From Streptomyces sp. NBC_00568 (GTDB taxonomy: Bacteria > Actinomycetota > Actinomycetes > Streptomycetales > Streptomycetaceae): a DNA stretch of 64,000 bases. Positions within the stretch are counted from its first letter, which is position 1. Every line of letters begins with the position of its first letter. The DNA is taken from contig NZ_JAPENW010000001.1 of NCBI RefSeq assembly GCF_026341855.1, positions 6,315,001 to 6,379,000 of the forward strand. The letters run 5' to 3'. Shown piece after piece: positions 43,410-52,135 of the stretch. Both the position numbers and the translations under genes were made by a program. Under the pieces are notes generated by a model. The model made no database searches and was not told the DNA's origin. It was given only the letters and a program-made list of their open reading frames with translations.

Positions 43410-45977
43410 TCACTCGTGCGCGATGGCGTCGAGCACGTTCATGCGCGACGCACGCAGTGCCGGGAGCAGCGCCGCGACGATGCCGACGACGGCCGAACCG
43501 ACCACGACCGCGACGATCGTCGTCCAGGGGATCGCGAGCGCCTTCATGCCCTGCAGCGCGAGCACCTGCTGGACACAGACGCCCCAGATGATTCCCAGCG
43601 CCAGTCCGAGGACGGCGCCGAACACGGCGATCACCACCGACTCCAGCCGGATCATCCGGCGCAGCTGGCGCCGGCCGAGCCCGATGGCGCGCAGCAGCCC
43701 GATCTCGCGGGTGCGCTCCACGACGGACAGCGCGAGGGTGTTGACCACGCCGAGCACCGCGATGACGATCGCCAGCCCGAGCAGCGCGTACACGAGGTAG
43801 AGCAGCACGGCGATCTGGTCGTGGATGAGCTTCTTGTAGTCGGCCTGGTCGCGGACCTGCACCTGTGGGTAGGGCTCGAGGGTCTTCTCCAGGCGGGGGC
43901 GCAGCTGGTCCGGGGTGGTGCCCGAGGCCGCGTTCACGTAGAGCGCGGAGTCCTGACCGCCGGGCACGAACTTCTCGATCGTGCCGAAGCCGATGACGAG
44001 CCCGCCCTGCATCCCGAACCCGTCGCTGCCGTCCTGGTCGGTGAGCGCGCCCACCGTCAGCTCGGTCTTGCGGCCGGCGGGGAACTCGACGGGGATCGTG
44101 CTGCCGACCCGCACGTCGTGGTCCTTCGCGAACTCCGCGTCCATGGCGATGCGACCCTCGCCGAGCGCCGCCGCCGTGTCGCCCTGCGCGTACGTGATGT
44201 GGGCGACGTCGTCGAGCCGCTCGTCGTAGGCGGAGGCGGCCGTCTCGATCCTCTTGCCGTCCGGCAGCCGCACCGCGACCGGAGTGAACCGCTGGCGGAC
44301 GACGAGCCCGACGCCCTCGGTGGCGCGGACCTTGTCCGTGAGCTCCTTGGAGAACGGGACGAAGTTGTCGTTCTGGATCACGAAGTCGGCGCCGAGCGTC
44401 TTGTCGATCTGGTCGTCGAAGGATTTGCTCATGGACGCGCTGGCCACGGACATGCCGCCGACCAGGGCGAGTCCCACCATGAGCGCGGCGGCGGTGGCGC
44501 CCGTGCGCCGCGGATTGCGCAGCGCGTTGCGCTGACTCATCCGGCCCACCGGGCCGAAGATCGCCGGGAAGGCGCCTCCCAGCACCCGGATCACCGGCCG
44601 GACGAGCAAAGGCCCCGCGATCACCGTCGCGATCAGCGTCAGGACGACACCGAGTCCGAGCAGGGAGGCGGACGTCGATGTCTTCGACGAGGCCGCGCAT
44701 CCGGCGAGTGCCGCGGCCCCGGCCGCCCCGACGACACCGCCCACCACGGCCCGTACCCGCAACGACCTGCCCACACCCGCGACCTCGGCGTCCGCGAGTG
44801 CCGCCATGGGGGAGACGCCCGCCGCGCGCCTGGCCGGGAGATACGCCGCGACATAGGTGACGCCGACCCCGACGACGTACGCCGCCACAGGAGTTCCCCA
44901 ACCGATCACCATCTCGGTGGACTTGAGGTTCATGCCGAACGTGCTCATCAGCTTGATCAGCCCGATCGCCAGCCCGATCCCCGCCGCGAGGCCGAGGGTC
45001 GAACCGACCAGGCCGAGGAGCAGTGCCTCGGTGAGCACCGACCGGCGCACCTGACGGCGGTCGGCGCCGAGGGCGCGCAACAGGCCGAGCTCCCGGGTGC
45101 GCTGGGCGATCAGCATGGAGAAGGTGTTGACGATGAGGAATATCCCGACGAGCACGGCGATCCCCGCGAAGCCGAGCATCACGTACTTGATGACGTCGAG
45201 GAATCCGCCGAGTTGGGCGGCGGCCGACTCGGCCTGCTCATCGGCGGTCTTCAAGTCGTACGTCTTGGTGTCGAGTTCGGCGGCGATGCGCTGCTTGAGC
45301 AGCTCGTCGCCGACACCCGGCGCGGCGTCCACGGAGATGCTCGTGGCGACGTCGGGGCCGCCCAGCAGCTTGGTCTGCGCGGTCGGGGTGTCCAGGAAGA
45401 TCAGCGCGGCACCGGGGTTGGTGGTGGTGAAGGTGGCGATCCCGACGATCCGCACCTGGAACGAGCCGGGCTGTGCCTGCACCGTCAGGGTGTCACCGAT
45501 ACCGAGGTGCTTCTTGTCGGCGGTGTCGGCGTCGAGCAGTGCCTCTCCGTCGCCCTTCGGCTCGTGTCCGGAGGTCAGCTTCACCGGACTGCGTTCCGTG
45601 ATCTCCCAGTTGGTGACGATGGTGGGAGCGCCTGTCGTCGGTCCGACCGACTTGTTCTCGCTGTCGACGACCGGGGCGTTCTCCACCGACGCGTCCACAT
45701 GGGTGGCGGCGACTCCGTCGACCTTGGCGATCCGGTCCGCGAGCGAGGCCGGCACCGTCTCCGTGGCGCCGGTCGGAAGCTGCGAGTTCAGGTCGTTCTT
45801 CGGCTCCACGGTCACATCGGCCGAGGTGGAGGCGAAGAGCCGGTCGAACGTGCGCGTCACCGTGTCCGAGAAGATGAGACTGCCCGCGACGAAGGCCACG
45901 GACAGCACGATGGCCAGTGCCGAGAGCAGCAGCCGGCCCTTGTGCGCGAAAAAGCTTCGCAATGTCGCCTTGAGCAC
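43410..45977 (-). CDS. ABC transporter permease, FtsX/MacB type (two halves)
   Basis: An 855-residue permease with two FtsX-like units, each carrying a transmembrane core and a large extracytoplasmic loop. Helices include LSALAIVLSVAFVAGSLIF near the N-terminus, a block at ~260-380 and a C-terminal block ending VVGSAVVGIVAALLPALRASRMNVLDAIAHE. The signature QRTRELGLLRALGADRRQVRRS recurs as ERTREIGLLRAIGLGRRQLRRM, showing internal duplication. Such systems export antibiotics, lipoproteins or drive envelope hydrolases. Only seven bases separate it from the ATPase gene upstream. Confidence 0.93.
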   Translation of the reverse strand: MLKATLRSFFAHKGRLLLSALAIVLSVAFVAGSLIFSDTVTRTFDRLFASTSADVTVEPKNDLNSQLPTGATETVPASLADRIAKVDGVAATHVDASVENAPVVDSENKSVGPTTGAPTIVTNWEITERSPVKLTSGHEPKGDGEALLDADTADKKHLGIGDTLTVQAQPGSFQVRIVGIATFTTTNPGAALIFLDTPTAQTKLLGGPDVATSISVDAAPGVGDELLKQRIAAELDTKTYDLKTADEQAESAAAQLGGFLDVIKYVMLGFAGIAVLVGIFLIVNTFSMLIAQRTRELGLLRALGADRRQVRRSVLTEALLLGLVGSTLGLAAGIGLAIGLIKLMSTFGMNLKSTEMVIGWGTPVAAYVVGVGVTYVAAYLPARRAAGVSPMAALADAEVAGVGRSLRVRAVVGGVVGAAGAAALAGCAASSKTSTSASLLGLGVVLTLIATVIAGPLLVRPVIRVLGGAFPAIFGPVGRMSQRNALRNPRRTGATAAALMVGLALVGGMSVASASMSKSFDDQIDKTLGADFVIQNDNFVPFSKELTDKVRATEGVGLVVRQRFTPVAVRLPDGKRIETAASAYDERLDDVAHITYAQGDTAAALGEGRIAMDAEFAKDHDVRVGSTIPVEFPAGRKTELTVGALTDQDGSDGFGMQGGLVIGFGTIEKFVPGGQDSALYVNAASGTTPDQLRPRLEKTLEPYPQVQVRDQADYKKLIHDQIAVLLYLVYALLGLAIVIAVLGVVNTLALSVVERTREIGLLRAIGLGRRQLRRMIRLESVVIAVFGAVLGLALGIIWGVCVQQVLALQGMKALAIPWTTIVAVVVGSAVVGIVAALLPALRASRMNVLDAIAHE

Positions 45978-45984
45978 GACCGCC

Positions 45985-46947
45985 TCAGTCCTTGTCGAGG
46001 GTTACGTCGCCGGAGCCGCTGTCGGGAGCGGCCTCGCCGGAGCTGCCGGGGGCGGCGTCGCCCTTGCCGGTGACGGGAGCCGTTCCACCCGTGTCGCCGA
46101 CGCGGGCGCTGCCGTCGGAGTCCCCGTCGGGAACGGGGTCACCGGCCGCGCCGCGCCCGCCGTCGTAGGTCACCCGGATGGTGTCGAAACGCTTCATCCG
46201 CTCCAGCACGGCCTCCGCGGTGGGACGCTCCATCTCGTCCACGATGCGCCCGTCCGCGAGGAAGAGGACCAGGTCGGAGTGGGCGGCCGCGCCGGGATCG
46301 TGCGTGACCATGACGACGGTCTGGCCCAGCTCGTCGACGGCCTCGCGCAGGAAGCCGAGGACTTCGAGGCCCGCGCGGGAGTCCAGGTTGCCGGTCGGCT
46401 CGTCCGCGAAGATCAGCTCGGGCCGGGAGGCGAGCGCCCGCGCGCAGGCGACGCGCTGCTGCTGCCCGCCGGACAGCTGGGCGGGCCGGTGCTTCAGCCG
46501 GTCGCGCAGCCCGAGGGTGTCGATGACCTGGTCCAGCCACTGCTGGTCGGGCTTCTGGCCCGCGATGTCCATGGGCAGCGTGATGTTCTCCGCCGCGTTC
46601 AGTGTGGGGATCAGGTTGAACGACTGGAACATGAAGCCGATCCGGTCCCGTCGCAGCCGGGTCAGTTCGCGGTCCTTCAGCCCGGTGATCTCGGTGTCGC
46701 CCAGCCACACCTGTCCGGCCGAGACGGTGTCGAGGCCCGCCAGGCAGTGCATGAGGGTGGACTTTCCGGAGCCCGAGGGGCCCATGACGGCGGTGAACCG
46801 GCCGCGCGCGATGTCCACGTCGACCGAGTCGAGGGCCAGGACCGCGGTCTCGCCGGAACCATATGCCTTGGTCAGGCCGCGGGCGCGGGCGGCGATCCCG
46901 TCCCCTTCCGCGCGGCCGGGAAGATGCTCGGCAGCAGCTGTGGACAA
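45985..46947 (-). CDS. ABC transporter ATPase (MacB/LolD type), TTG start
   Basis: A 320-residue ATPase: Walker A GPSGSGKST, Q-loop FMFQSFNLIPTL, signature LSGGQQQRV, Walker B LIFADEPTGNLD, switch His in VTHDP. The start is a TTG (46947) with GGAGG seven bases upstream; no better ATG/GTG fits. The last 60 residues are a Gly/Asp/Ser-rich low-complexity tail (SGSGDVTLDKD) not part of the ATPase fold. It pairs with the FtsX-type permease just downstream. Confidence 0.92.
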   Translation of the reverse strand: MSTAAAEHLPGRAEGDGIAARARGLTKAYGSGETAVLALDSVDVDIARGRFTAVMGPSGSGKSTLMHCLAGLDTVSAGQVWLGDTEITGLKDRELTRLRRDRIGFMFQSFNLIPTLNAAENITLPMDIAGQKPDQQWLDQVIDTLGLRDRLKHRPAQLSGGQQQRVACARALASRPELIFADEPTGNLDSRAGLEVLGFLREAVDELGQTVVMVTHDPGAAAHSDLVLFLADGRIVDEMERPTAEAVLERMKRFDTIRVTYDGGRGAAGDPVPDGDSDGSARVGDTGGTAPVTGKGDAAPGSSGEAAPDSGSGDVTLDKD

Positions 46948-47128
46948 GACCGCCTCCTCTGTGATGGATCTCCGGACTCCTCGTCCGCGCCTGAGCGTAG
47001 TGTGATCGGAGGCACACTCGGTATCCCCCCTGAGTGCCGGATGGTCTCCGCCCCAGGGTGTGGCCCTGATACCGATGTAAGGGGCACTCTCCACCGGAGT
47101 TCTCCACCCCCCGGTCCGGGCGGCCCTC

Positions 47129-47158
47129 TTGCCGGTGCTAGTGATTCCGCGCTAGCTT
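47129..47158 (+). promoter_or_regulatory. Promoter for the RHH/Fic-like pair
   Basis: TTGCCG (47129-47134), 18 bases, TAGCTT (47153-47158). The ATG at 47165 starts six bases after the -10, so the transcript would begin at or next to the start codon. No ribosome-binding site is needed or clearly seen. Confidence 0.5.
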
Positions 47159-47164
47159 CGAAGG

Positions 47165-47404
47165 ATGGCGAAGACTCAGCTGAACGTCCGGGTGGACGAG
47201 GGCACAGCACGGGCCGCCCGGGAGCGAGCCCTGGAACGGGGGATGAGCGTGAACCGCTACATCGAAGAACTCGTCCGGCAGGACACCGGGGAAGTGGGCC
47301 ACACCTTCGTGGAGGCCGCCGCGGACTTCATGAAGCAGTACGAGTCCGTCTTCGCCGAGGAATTCGGCGCGGACCGTGAAGGCACCCGCGAAGGTCGTCG
47401 TTGA
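47165..47404 (+). CDS. Ribbon-helix-helix antitoxin-like protein
   Basis: A 79-residue protein: an RHH-type DNA-binding core AKTQLNVRVDEGTARAARERAL followed by NRYIEELVRQDTG, then a C-terminal segment typical of antitoxins (TFVEAAADFMKQYESVFAEEF). The following gene starts 29 bases before its end, as in toxin-antitoxin operons, and the pair has a likely leaderless promoter. Autoregulation is expected but not visible. Confidence 0.8.
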   Translation: MAKTQLNVRVDEGTARAARERALERGMSVNRYIEELVRQDTGEVGHTFVEAAADFMKQYESVFAEEFGADREGTREGRR

Positions 47405-47783
47405 TCCCTTGAGCAGTCTCAGAGTCGATCTTGCCTGGCTCCTCATGATCGCCGAACAGAAAACGCCCGGAGATCCCCAGGTCACCGACTGGGGTGCCCT
47501 CGTCGCCGCGGTCAGCCGGCACGAAGCGGAGATCTTCGGCATCCCCGTCTACGACAGCCCGCACGCCCGCGCCGCCGCGCTGCTCCAGCTCCTGCTGCAC
47601 GTCCCGGCACTCGAACGCTCCAACGCGATGTTCGCCTCGGCCGTCGCGTACGCCTATCTCGTCGCCAGCGGCCTGAAGGTCGTCACCTCACCCGAACAGG
47701 TGCGGGAGCTGGCCCGCCTCGTGAAGAGCGGCGAGGCCACGGTGCACGACATCACGAACGAACTGCGCCGCTGGAGCCTGTGA
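47376..47783 (+). CDS. Fic/Doc-like toxin with degenerate active site
   Basis: A 135-residue protein (GTG start) annotated in streptomycetes as a Fic-family toxin component. The helix that should carry HPFxDGNKR reads HVPALERSNAMFASAVAYAYL: the catalytic His, Gly-Asn and Arg are not aligned as in active Fic/Doc enzymes. The C-terminus LARLVKSGEATVHDITNELRRWSL is helical. Overlap of 29 bases with the RHH gene supports a toxin-antitoxin unit, but the activity is doubtful on motif grounds. Confidence 0.65.
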   Translation: MKAPAKVVVDPLSSLRVDLAWLLMIAEQKTPGDPQVTDWGALVAAVSRHEAEIFGIPVYDSPHARAAALLQLLLHVPALERSNAMFASAVAYAYLVASGLKVVTSPEQVRELARLVKSGEATVHDITNELRRWSL

Positions 47784-47822
47784 CACCGTCCGTGCCCCGC
47801 GGCCCGATCCGAACGACGGCCC

Positions 47823-48512
47823 CTAGCCGAGCGGTCGGCGGGCCGTGCCCAGGACGCAGTACGAGGTGGGCAGGCGCGGCCCCTTCTCGGGCATCAGCAG
47901 CCGCCGGTAGGGGCCCAGTTCGAAGCCCGCCGCACGCAGGGCGGCGATCGGGTCGCGGGACAGATGGCAGCCGCCGTTCAGCCGCGGCCACACCGTGCGG
48001 TCCAGGCCCCGCTGGGCGGACGCCATCACCCGCCCGCCGCCCCTGCCGTGCTCGAAGAACCGCACCGTGCCGCCGGGGCGCAGCACCCGCCGCACCTCGG
48101 CGAGCGCCCTCGGCACGTCCCGCACGCTGCACAGCACCAGGGAGAGCACGGCGGCGTCGTACGCCTCGCTCTTGACCGGCAGGGCCTCCGCGGCACCCGG
48201 TGCCACATCGACCGGCACCTCGCTGCGCAGCGCCGCCTCCACGGCCAACCGCCGGAGCAGCCGCTCGGGTTCGATGGCGACGACTTCCGCGACGGTGCCC
48301 GGATAGTGCGCGAAGTTCAGGCCGTTGCCCGCGCCGATCTCGATGACCCGCCCCGACAGCCCGGTGAGCAGCCGGTCGCGTACCCGGCCCATACCCATCC
48401 GGGTCTCGGCGGCGACACTGACGCGGGCGTAGTAGCGGGCGAACACCGGATGGTGCACGGCCTCCGGAGAGACCTTGCCGGAGCCGGCCGGCCGGAGCGA
48501 CATGAACGGCAT
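47823..48512 (-). CDS. Class I SAM-dependent methyltransferase
   Basis: A 229-residue methyltransferase: motif I VIEIGAGNGLNFAHYPGTV, motif II acidic AIEPER, motif III EAYDAAVLSLVLCSV, and VRRVLRPGGTVRFFEHG. The group is UbiE-like; substrate not visible. ATG follows GGGAGG at six bases. It lies between the TA-like pair and bioD, both probably independent. Confidence 0.9.
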   Translation of the reverse strand: MPFMSLRPAGSGKVSPEAVHHPVFARYYARVSVAAETRMGMGRVRDRLLTGLSGRVIEIGAGNGLNFAHYPGTVAEVVAIEPERLLRRLAVEAALRSEVPVDVAPGAAEALPVKSEAYDAAVLSLVLCSVRDVPRALAEVRRVLRPGGTVRFFEHGRGGGRVMASAQRGLDRTVWPRLNGGCHLSRDPIAALRAAGFELGPYRRLLMPEKGPRLPTSYCVLGTARRPLG

Positions 48513-48740
48513 GACGGACCTCCCGGGAGGACGGGTCTTACCGGGATTCTCCCCTCAGGAGGCCCGGCGCACGCGCGGGGCATGCCGGTGCCCTCTTCAT
48601 GGAGGGGCCACGGGAAGGGGCGCCGACGCCGATGCGCGCGTGGACGGCAGGCCGTGTCGCCCTGGTGTCCATGTCCGGGTACGCCGGGGTGCGGAGACGA
48701 GGCTCCTCGCTCCCGCCGTGTCGCGGGAGCGAGGTGCCCG

Positions 48741-49457
48741 TCAGATCCTGTGCGCCGCGGCGAAGGCGTCGGCGTTCCAGCGTCCGCCCAACCGATGGTC
48801 CAGCCAACTCGGCGCCCCCGTACGGAACTCGGCGGGCGAACGGGCCCCCGCGCCCGCCGGTACCGCGCCCAGCAGGGGCCCCCCGGACACCGCCGGGAGG
48901 TCCGCGAGATTGCACCGCATCGCCAGATCGGGGGAGTCCGGCCAGCTGCCGATCACCACGCCCGCGAAGTCCAGCTGCCGGCGCCGCAGTTCACGGGCCG
49001 TCAACTCCGTCGTGTTGAGCGTGCCCAACCCCGCGGAAGCGACGACCAGCACGGGTGCGTCGAGCAGCCCAGCCGCGTCCGCCAGCGTCCCGTCCTCGTC
49101 GTCGAACCGGACGAGCAGGCCACCGGCGCCCTCGACCAGCACCAGATCGTGCTCGGTGGCCAGCTTGGCCGCGGCCTCCGCGGTCACCTGCGGAGACACC
49201 GGCGCGAGGCCGGCCCGCCGGGCGGCCGTCGAGGGCGCCAACGGCTCCGGATAACGGCCCAGTTCGAGCGTCGTGACGGCACCCGCGAGCCGGGCCACCT
49301 CGTCGGCGTCGCCGCGCTCGTGCGGACGTACACCGGTCTGCGCGGGTTTCAGGACGGCCACGGACCGCCCTGCCGCGAGAGCCGTGGCGGCGACGGCGGC
49401 TGTCACGACCGTCTTGCCGACCTCCGTGCCCGTCCCCGTGATCACCAGTACCGGCAT
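48741..49457 (-). CDS. bioD: Dethiobiotin synthase
   Basis: A 238-residue ATP-dependent enzyme closing the ureido ring from DAPA and CO2. The P-loop is TGTGTEVGKTVVTAA, and VEGAGGLLVRF carries the catalytic Glu; GSWPDSPDLAM is typical of the actinobacterial enzyme. The ATG is one base after the bioA stop, completing the bioB-bioA-bioD operon. The 230-base region downstream to the methyltransferase shows no gene. Confidence 0.94.
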   Translation of the reverse strand: MPVLVITGTGTEVGKTVVTAAVAATALAAGRSVAVLKPAQTGVRPHERGDADEVARLAGAVTTLELGRYPEPLAPSTAARRAGLAPVSPQVTAEAAAKLATEHDLVLVEGAGGLLVRFDDEDGTLADAAGLLDAPVLVVASAGLGTLNTTELTARELRRRQLDFAGVVIGSWPDSPDLAMRCNLADLPAVSGGPLLGAVPAGAGARSPAEFRTGAPSWLDHRLGGRWNADAFAAAHRI

Positions 49458-49458
49458 C

Positions 49459-50739
49459 TCAACCCTCCCGCGCCGCCGCGCACACCGCGCGGGCGATCCG
49501 TGCCAGATCCGTGTCGCCCGTGACGTACGGCGGCATCGTGTAGACGAGGTCGCGGAACGGCCGCAGCCACACGCCCTCGCGCACCGCGGCGGCCGTCGCC
49601 GCCTTCATGTCCACCTCGTGGTCGAGCTGGACGACCCCGATCGCGCCGAGCACCCGTACGTCCCGGACACCCGGCAGGGACGCCGCCTCCGCGAGGCCGT
49701 CCCGCAGACCCGTCTCGATCCGCTTCACCTCGGTCCGCCAGTCCTGGCCGAGCAGCAGGTCGATGGACGCGCACGCCACCGCCGCGGCGAGCGGATTGCC
49801 CATGAAGGTCGGTCCGTGTGCGAGCACCGGGACCTCGCCGCGCGAGATGCCGTCGGCCACCCGCGAGGTGCACAGCGTCGCCGCCATCGTCAGATAGCCG
49901 CCGGTCAACGCCTTGCCGACGCACATCACGTCCGGGGTGACTCCCGCGTGGTCCGCCGCGAACAGCTCACCCGTACGGCCGAAGCCGGTGGCGATCTCGT
50001 CGAAGACCAGCAGCACGTCGTGCGCGTCGCACGCCTCGCGCAGCACCCGCAGATATTCGGGGGAGTGGAAACGCATCCCGCCCGCGCCCTGCACCACCGG
50101 TTCCACGATGACGGCGGCGAGCTCGTCGGCGTGCCGCCCGATCAGCTCGCGCAGCCGGTCGGCGTACGCCTCCTCGTAGCCGGTCGGCGGCGCCTCGGCG
50201 AACACCTGACGCTGGAGCACGCCCTGCCACAGCTCGTGCATCCCGCCCTCGGGGTCGCACACCGACATGGGCTGCCAGGTGTCCCCGTGATAGCCGCCGC
50301 GCCAGGTCAGCAGCCGCTGCTTGCCCGGCCGGCCGAGCGAGCGCCAGTGCTGGAGGCACATCTTGACGGCGACCTCGACGGAGACCGAACCGGAATCGGC
50401 GAGGAAGACGTGCTCCAGCCCCTCCGGAGTGATGTCGACCAGTAGTTTCGCCAGCCGTACGGCGGGCTCGTGGGTGAGCCCGCCGAACATCACGTGGCTC
50501 ATGCGCTCCAGCTGGCCGCGAGCCGCGTCGTTCAGGACCGGGTGGTTGTAGCCGTGGATCGCCGACCACCAGGACGACATGCCGTCGATCAGCTCGCCGC
50601 CACCTTCGGCCAGGCGCAGCCGGACCCCGCTCGCCGACTCCACGACCAGCGGCTCCTGGCGGCCGGGCATCGGCCCGTACGGATGCCAGACGTGCCGCCG
50701 GTCGAGGTCGAGCAGTTCCCGTACGGACAGGTCAGGCAT
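49459..50739 (-). CDS. bioA: Adenosylmethionine-8-amino-7-oxononanoate transaminase
   Basis: A 426-residue class III aminotransferase making DAPA, with SAM as donor. Start MPDLSVRELLDLDRRHVWHPYGPM; YNHPVLNDAARGQLERMSH, the Asp in FDEIATGFGRTG, and the PLP lysine in GKALTGGYLTMAATL. The ATG lies inside the last eight bases of bioB, so translation is coupled. Confidence 0.95.
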   Translation of the reverse strand: MPDLSVRELLDLDRRHVWHPYGPMPGRQEPLVVESASGVRLRLAEGGGELIDGMSSWWSAIHGYNHPVLNDAARGQLERMSHVMFGGLTHEPAVRLAKLLVDITPEGLEHVFLADSGSVSVEVAVKMCLQHWRSLGRPGKQRLLTWRGGYHGDTWQPMSVCDPEGGMHELWQGVLQRQVFAEAPPTGYEEAYADRLRELIGRHADELAAVIVEPVVQGAGGMRFHSPEYLRVLREACDAHDVLLVFDEIATGFGRTGELFAADHAGVTPDVMCVGKALTGGYLTMAATLCTSRVADGISRGEVPVLAHGPTFMGNPLAAAVACASIDLLLGQDWRTEVKRIETGLRDGLAEAASLPGVRDVRVLGAIGVVQLDHEVDMKAATAAAVREGVWLRPFRDLVYTMPPYVTGDTDLARIARAVCAAAREG

Positions 50740-51964
50740 TGGGCGCGAGGTCCGTCCCGGCGCCGCGGCGGCGCACGGAGACAAGGTCCGTGCGGGCCTC
50801 GGCGGGCGCCGCCGCCGATGCCGGAACCGCAGCCGCGGAACCGCACACCCCGCCGTCCGCGTGGGACCCGCAGCCGGACTCCGTCTGCGACCCGCACCCG
50901 GCGCTGTCGTGCGATCCGCATCCGGCTTCCGCGTGCGATCCGCAGCCGCCGGCCACCGACGCCCGGTGCTCCGGCAGCGTCACCTCGCCCGCGTTCTCCA
51001 CCTCGAAGCCGGCGTCCGCGATCATCTCCAGGTCGGCCTGGCCCGCCTGGCCCTCGCTGGTGAGGTAGTCACCGAGGAAGATCGAGTTGGCGAGGTTCAG
51101 GGCGAGCGGCTGGAGGGTGCGCAGATGCACCTCGCGGCCGCCGGCGATGCGGACCTCGACGTCCGGGCAGACGAACCGGACCATGGCAAGGATGCGCAGA
51201 CAGCGCTGCGGGGTGAGGTTCCACTCCTTGGCGAGCGGGGTGCCCTCGAAGGGGATCAGGAAGTTCACCGGAACGGAGTCAGGGTCGAGCTCGCGCAGCG
51301 CGTACACGACGTCCACGAGGTCCTCGTCCGACTCACCCATGCCCGCGATCAGACCCGAGCAGGCGGACAGCCCCGCGGCGTGCGCCTTCTGGACCGTGTC
51401 GACCCGGTCGGCGTACGTGTGGGTGGTCGTGATCTCCCCGTACGTCCCCTCGGACGTGTTCAGGTTGTGGTTGTAGGCGTCCGCGCCCGCCTCGCGCAGC
51501 CGTTCGGCCTGGCCGTCGGAGAGCAGGCCGAGGCAGGCGCACACCTCGACGTTCTCGTTCTGGTCCTTGATCGCCTTGATCGTGTCGGAGACCCGGTCCA
51601 CGTCACGGTCCGTCGGGCCGCGCCCGCTGGCCACCAGACAGACCCGCTTGGCGCCCCCGGCGAGCCCGGCCGCCGCGGCCCGGGAGGCCTCGTCGGGCTT
51701 GAGCCAGGTGTACTTGAGAATGCCCGCCTTCGAGCCGAGGCGCTGCGAGCAGTAAGAGCAGTCCTCCGGGCACAGGCCCGACTTGAGGTTGACGAGATAG
51801 TTCAGTTTCACCCGTCGGCCGAACCAGTGCCGGCGTACCTTGCCGGCCGCGGCCACCACGTCGAGCACGTCGTCGTCGGAGGTGGCCAGTACGGCCAGCG
51901 CCTCGTCGCGGGTCGGCAGCTCGCGCCGAAGCCCCTTGTCCACCAGCGTGTTCAGCAGGTCCAT
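50732..51964 (-). CDS. bioB: Biotin synthase with Cys-rich C-terminal repeat tail
   Basis: A 410-residue radical SAM enzyme that inserts sulfur into dethiobiotin. The [4Fe-4S] motif is CPEDCSYCSQ; the [2Fe-2S] ligands are in ACLGLL and ARG region VRIAGGREVHL. Start MDLLNTLVDKGLRRELPTRDEALAV. After the normal end (NAGEVTLPEHRAS, about 336) a tail of about 70 residues follows, with five GCGSH-type units (see repeat). Heads bioB-bioA-bioD, divergent from bioF across about 170 bases. No BirA or BioQ box was recognised. Confidence 0.95.
   Translation of the reverse strand: MDLLNTLVDKGLRRELPTRDEALAVLATSDDDVLDVVAAAGKVRRHWFGRRVKLNYLVNLKSGLCPEDCSYCSQRLGSKAGILKYTWLKPDEASRAAAAGLAGGAKRVCLVASGRGPTDRDVDRVSDTIKAIKDQNENVEVCACLGLLSDGQAERLREAGADAYNHNLNTSEGTYGEITTTHTYADRVDTVQKAHAAGLSACSGLIAGMGESDEDLVDVVYALRELDPDSVPVNFLIPFEGTPLAKEWNLTPQRCLRILAMVRFVCPDVEVRIAGGREVHLRTLQPLALNLANSIFLGDYLTSEGQAGQADLEMIADAGFEVENAGEVTLPEHRASVAGGCGSHAEAGCGSHDSAGCGSQTESGCGSHADGGVCGSAAAVPASAAAPAEARTDLVSVRRRGAGTDLAPNA
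50837..50950 (-). repeat. GCGSH tandem repeat in BioB
   Basis: Residues 339-376 of BioB are four consecutive units of about eight residues, GGCGSHAEA, GCGSHDSA, GCGSQTES, GCGSHADG, then GVCGS. DNA repeats have a 24-base period. Each unit pairs a Cys with a nearby His, so metal or cluster binding is plausible; it is outside the barrel and not part of the conserved active site. Confidence 0.9.
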
Positions 51965-52135
51965 GAGGTCCGATCCTGGACCATGCGACCGCTCTCGGCC
52001 AAGGAGAGTTTGCACAACAGAGATGGTTCGACGTGTGGGTATTGCCACATCCTGGGCCGAAGGAGCGACCGCTAGGGTCTGTGCACTGCCTACAAAGCAC
52101 CCGCCACCGCACTGGCCACGAGCCCCGGAGGACAC

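Noticed and set aside
43416..46073. An 885-codon plus-strand frame antisense to the FtsX-type permease
   Set aside because: Highly charged, repetitive composition with no motifs; the permease on the other strand has clear duplicated FtsX signatures.
51965..52135. BirA or BioQ operator between bioB and bioF
   Set aside because: I looked for TGAAC/GTTCA-type palindromes and long biotin-box repeats; none was present.
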